A stretch of DNA of 64,000 bases from Phalacrocorax aristotelis (Eukaryota > Chordata > Aves > Suliformes > Phalacrocoracidae), in NCBI RefSeq assembly GCF_949628215.1, contig NC_134276.1, positions 104,384,756-104,448,755 on the forward strand, given 5' to 3'. The notes beneath the pieces were generated by a model. That model saw nothing but the letters and a program-made list of their open reading frames with translations, was not told the DNA's origin and searched no databases. Positions 63,884 through 64,000 of this stretch are shown here, piece by piece; the stretch's first letter is position 1, and each line of letters starts with the position of its first letter. A program made the position numbers and the translations under genes.

Positions 63884-64000
63884 TATGCAGTAAGCTCTGT
63901 TTCTCTAGCAGAGAGGTATCTGTGTGTGAGCGCATGCATGAGTATATTGACAAGCACATGGCAGACGGTATCTTTCTTGAGGACACAACACTGCTGTCTT
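63884..64000 (+). other. CCT8: Start of CCT8 3'UTR, no polyadenylation signal seen
   Basis: These 117 bases follow the CCT8 stop codon. No AATAAA or ATTAAA is present, so the transcript end should lie beyond the window. Confidence 0.7.

Overview
The window is vertebrate nuclear DNA, almost certainly from a bird. It is AT-rich and intron-rich. It carries 3'-terminal fragments of CR1 LINEs, the main avian retrotransposon, and a solo endogenous-retrovirus LTR of a type common in bird genomes. It contains two protein-coding genes, and both can be read exon by exon with intact splice sites. The species cannot be named from the sequence alone.

Layout. Positions 1-4673 are AT-rich 3' flank with no recognised gene. 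From 4674 to about 32137 (perhaps 35022), on the minus strand, lies MAP3K7CL, a small coiled-coil protein that corresponds to the C-terminal tail of the kinase TAK1 (MAP3K7). Four coding exons (4674-4854, 13145-13260, 22636-22694, 32029-32098 plus in-frame upstream sequence to 32137) are separated by three introns of 8-9 kb. They give a 141-residue protein. A possible further upstream exon (34943-35022) resembles the matching part of TAK1. From about 35 to 51.9 kb there is non-coding sequence with two CR1 fragments and no supported gene. A larger CR1 3' end (about 51885-52742) directly abuts a CpG island (about 52780-53780), which holds the promoter and first exon of CCT8. From 53191 to 63883, on the plus strand, is CCT8, the theta subunit of the cytosolic chaperonin TRiC/CCT. 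Its 15 coding exons join into an intact 553-residue reading frame. The transcript's 3' end is probably outside the window.

The two genes lie head to head (CCT8 plus, MAP3K7CL minus), the same relative arrangement as on human chromosome 21q21. They have no known joint function: CCT8 is a housekeeping folding subunit, and MAP3K7CL is a TAK1-tail-like protein.

Main points for a second look: a GC-AG intron in CCT8 (donor at 56991); the candidate upstream coding exon of MAP3K7CL; a sense-oriented solo LTR inside the first large MAP3K7CL intron; and several old MIR-like SINE relics. I saw no operons, CRISPR arrays, bacterial elements or clearly novel system.
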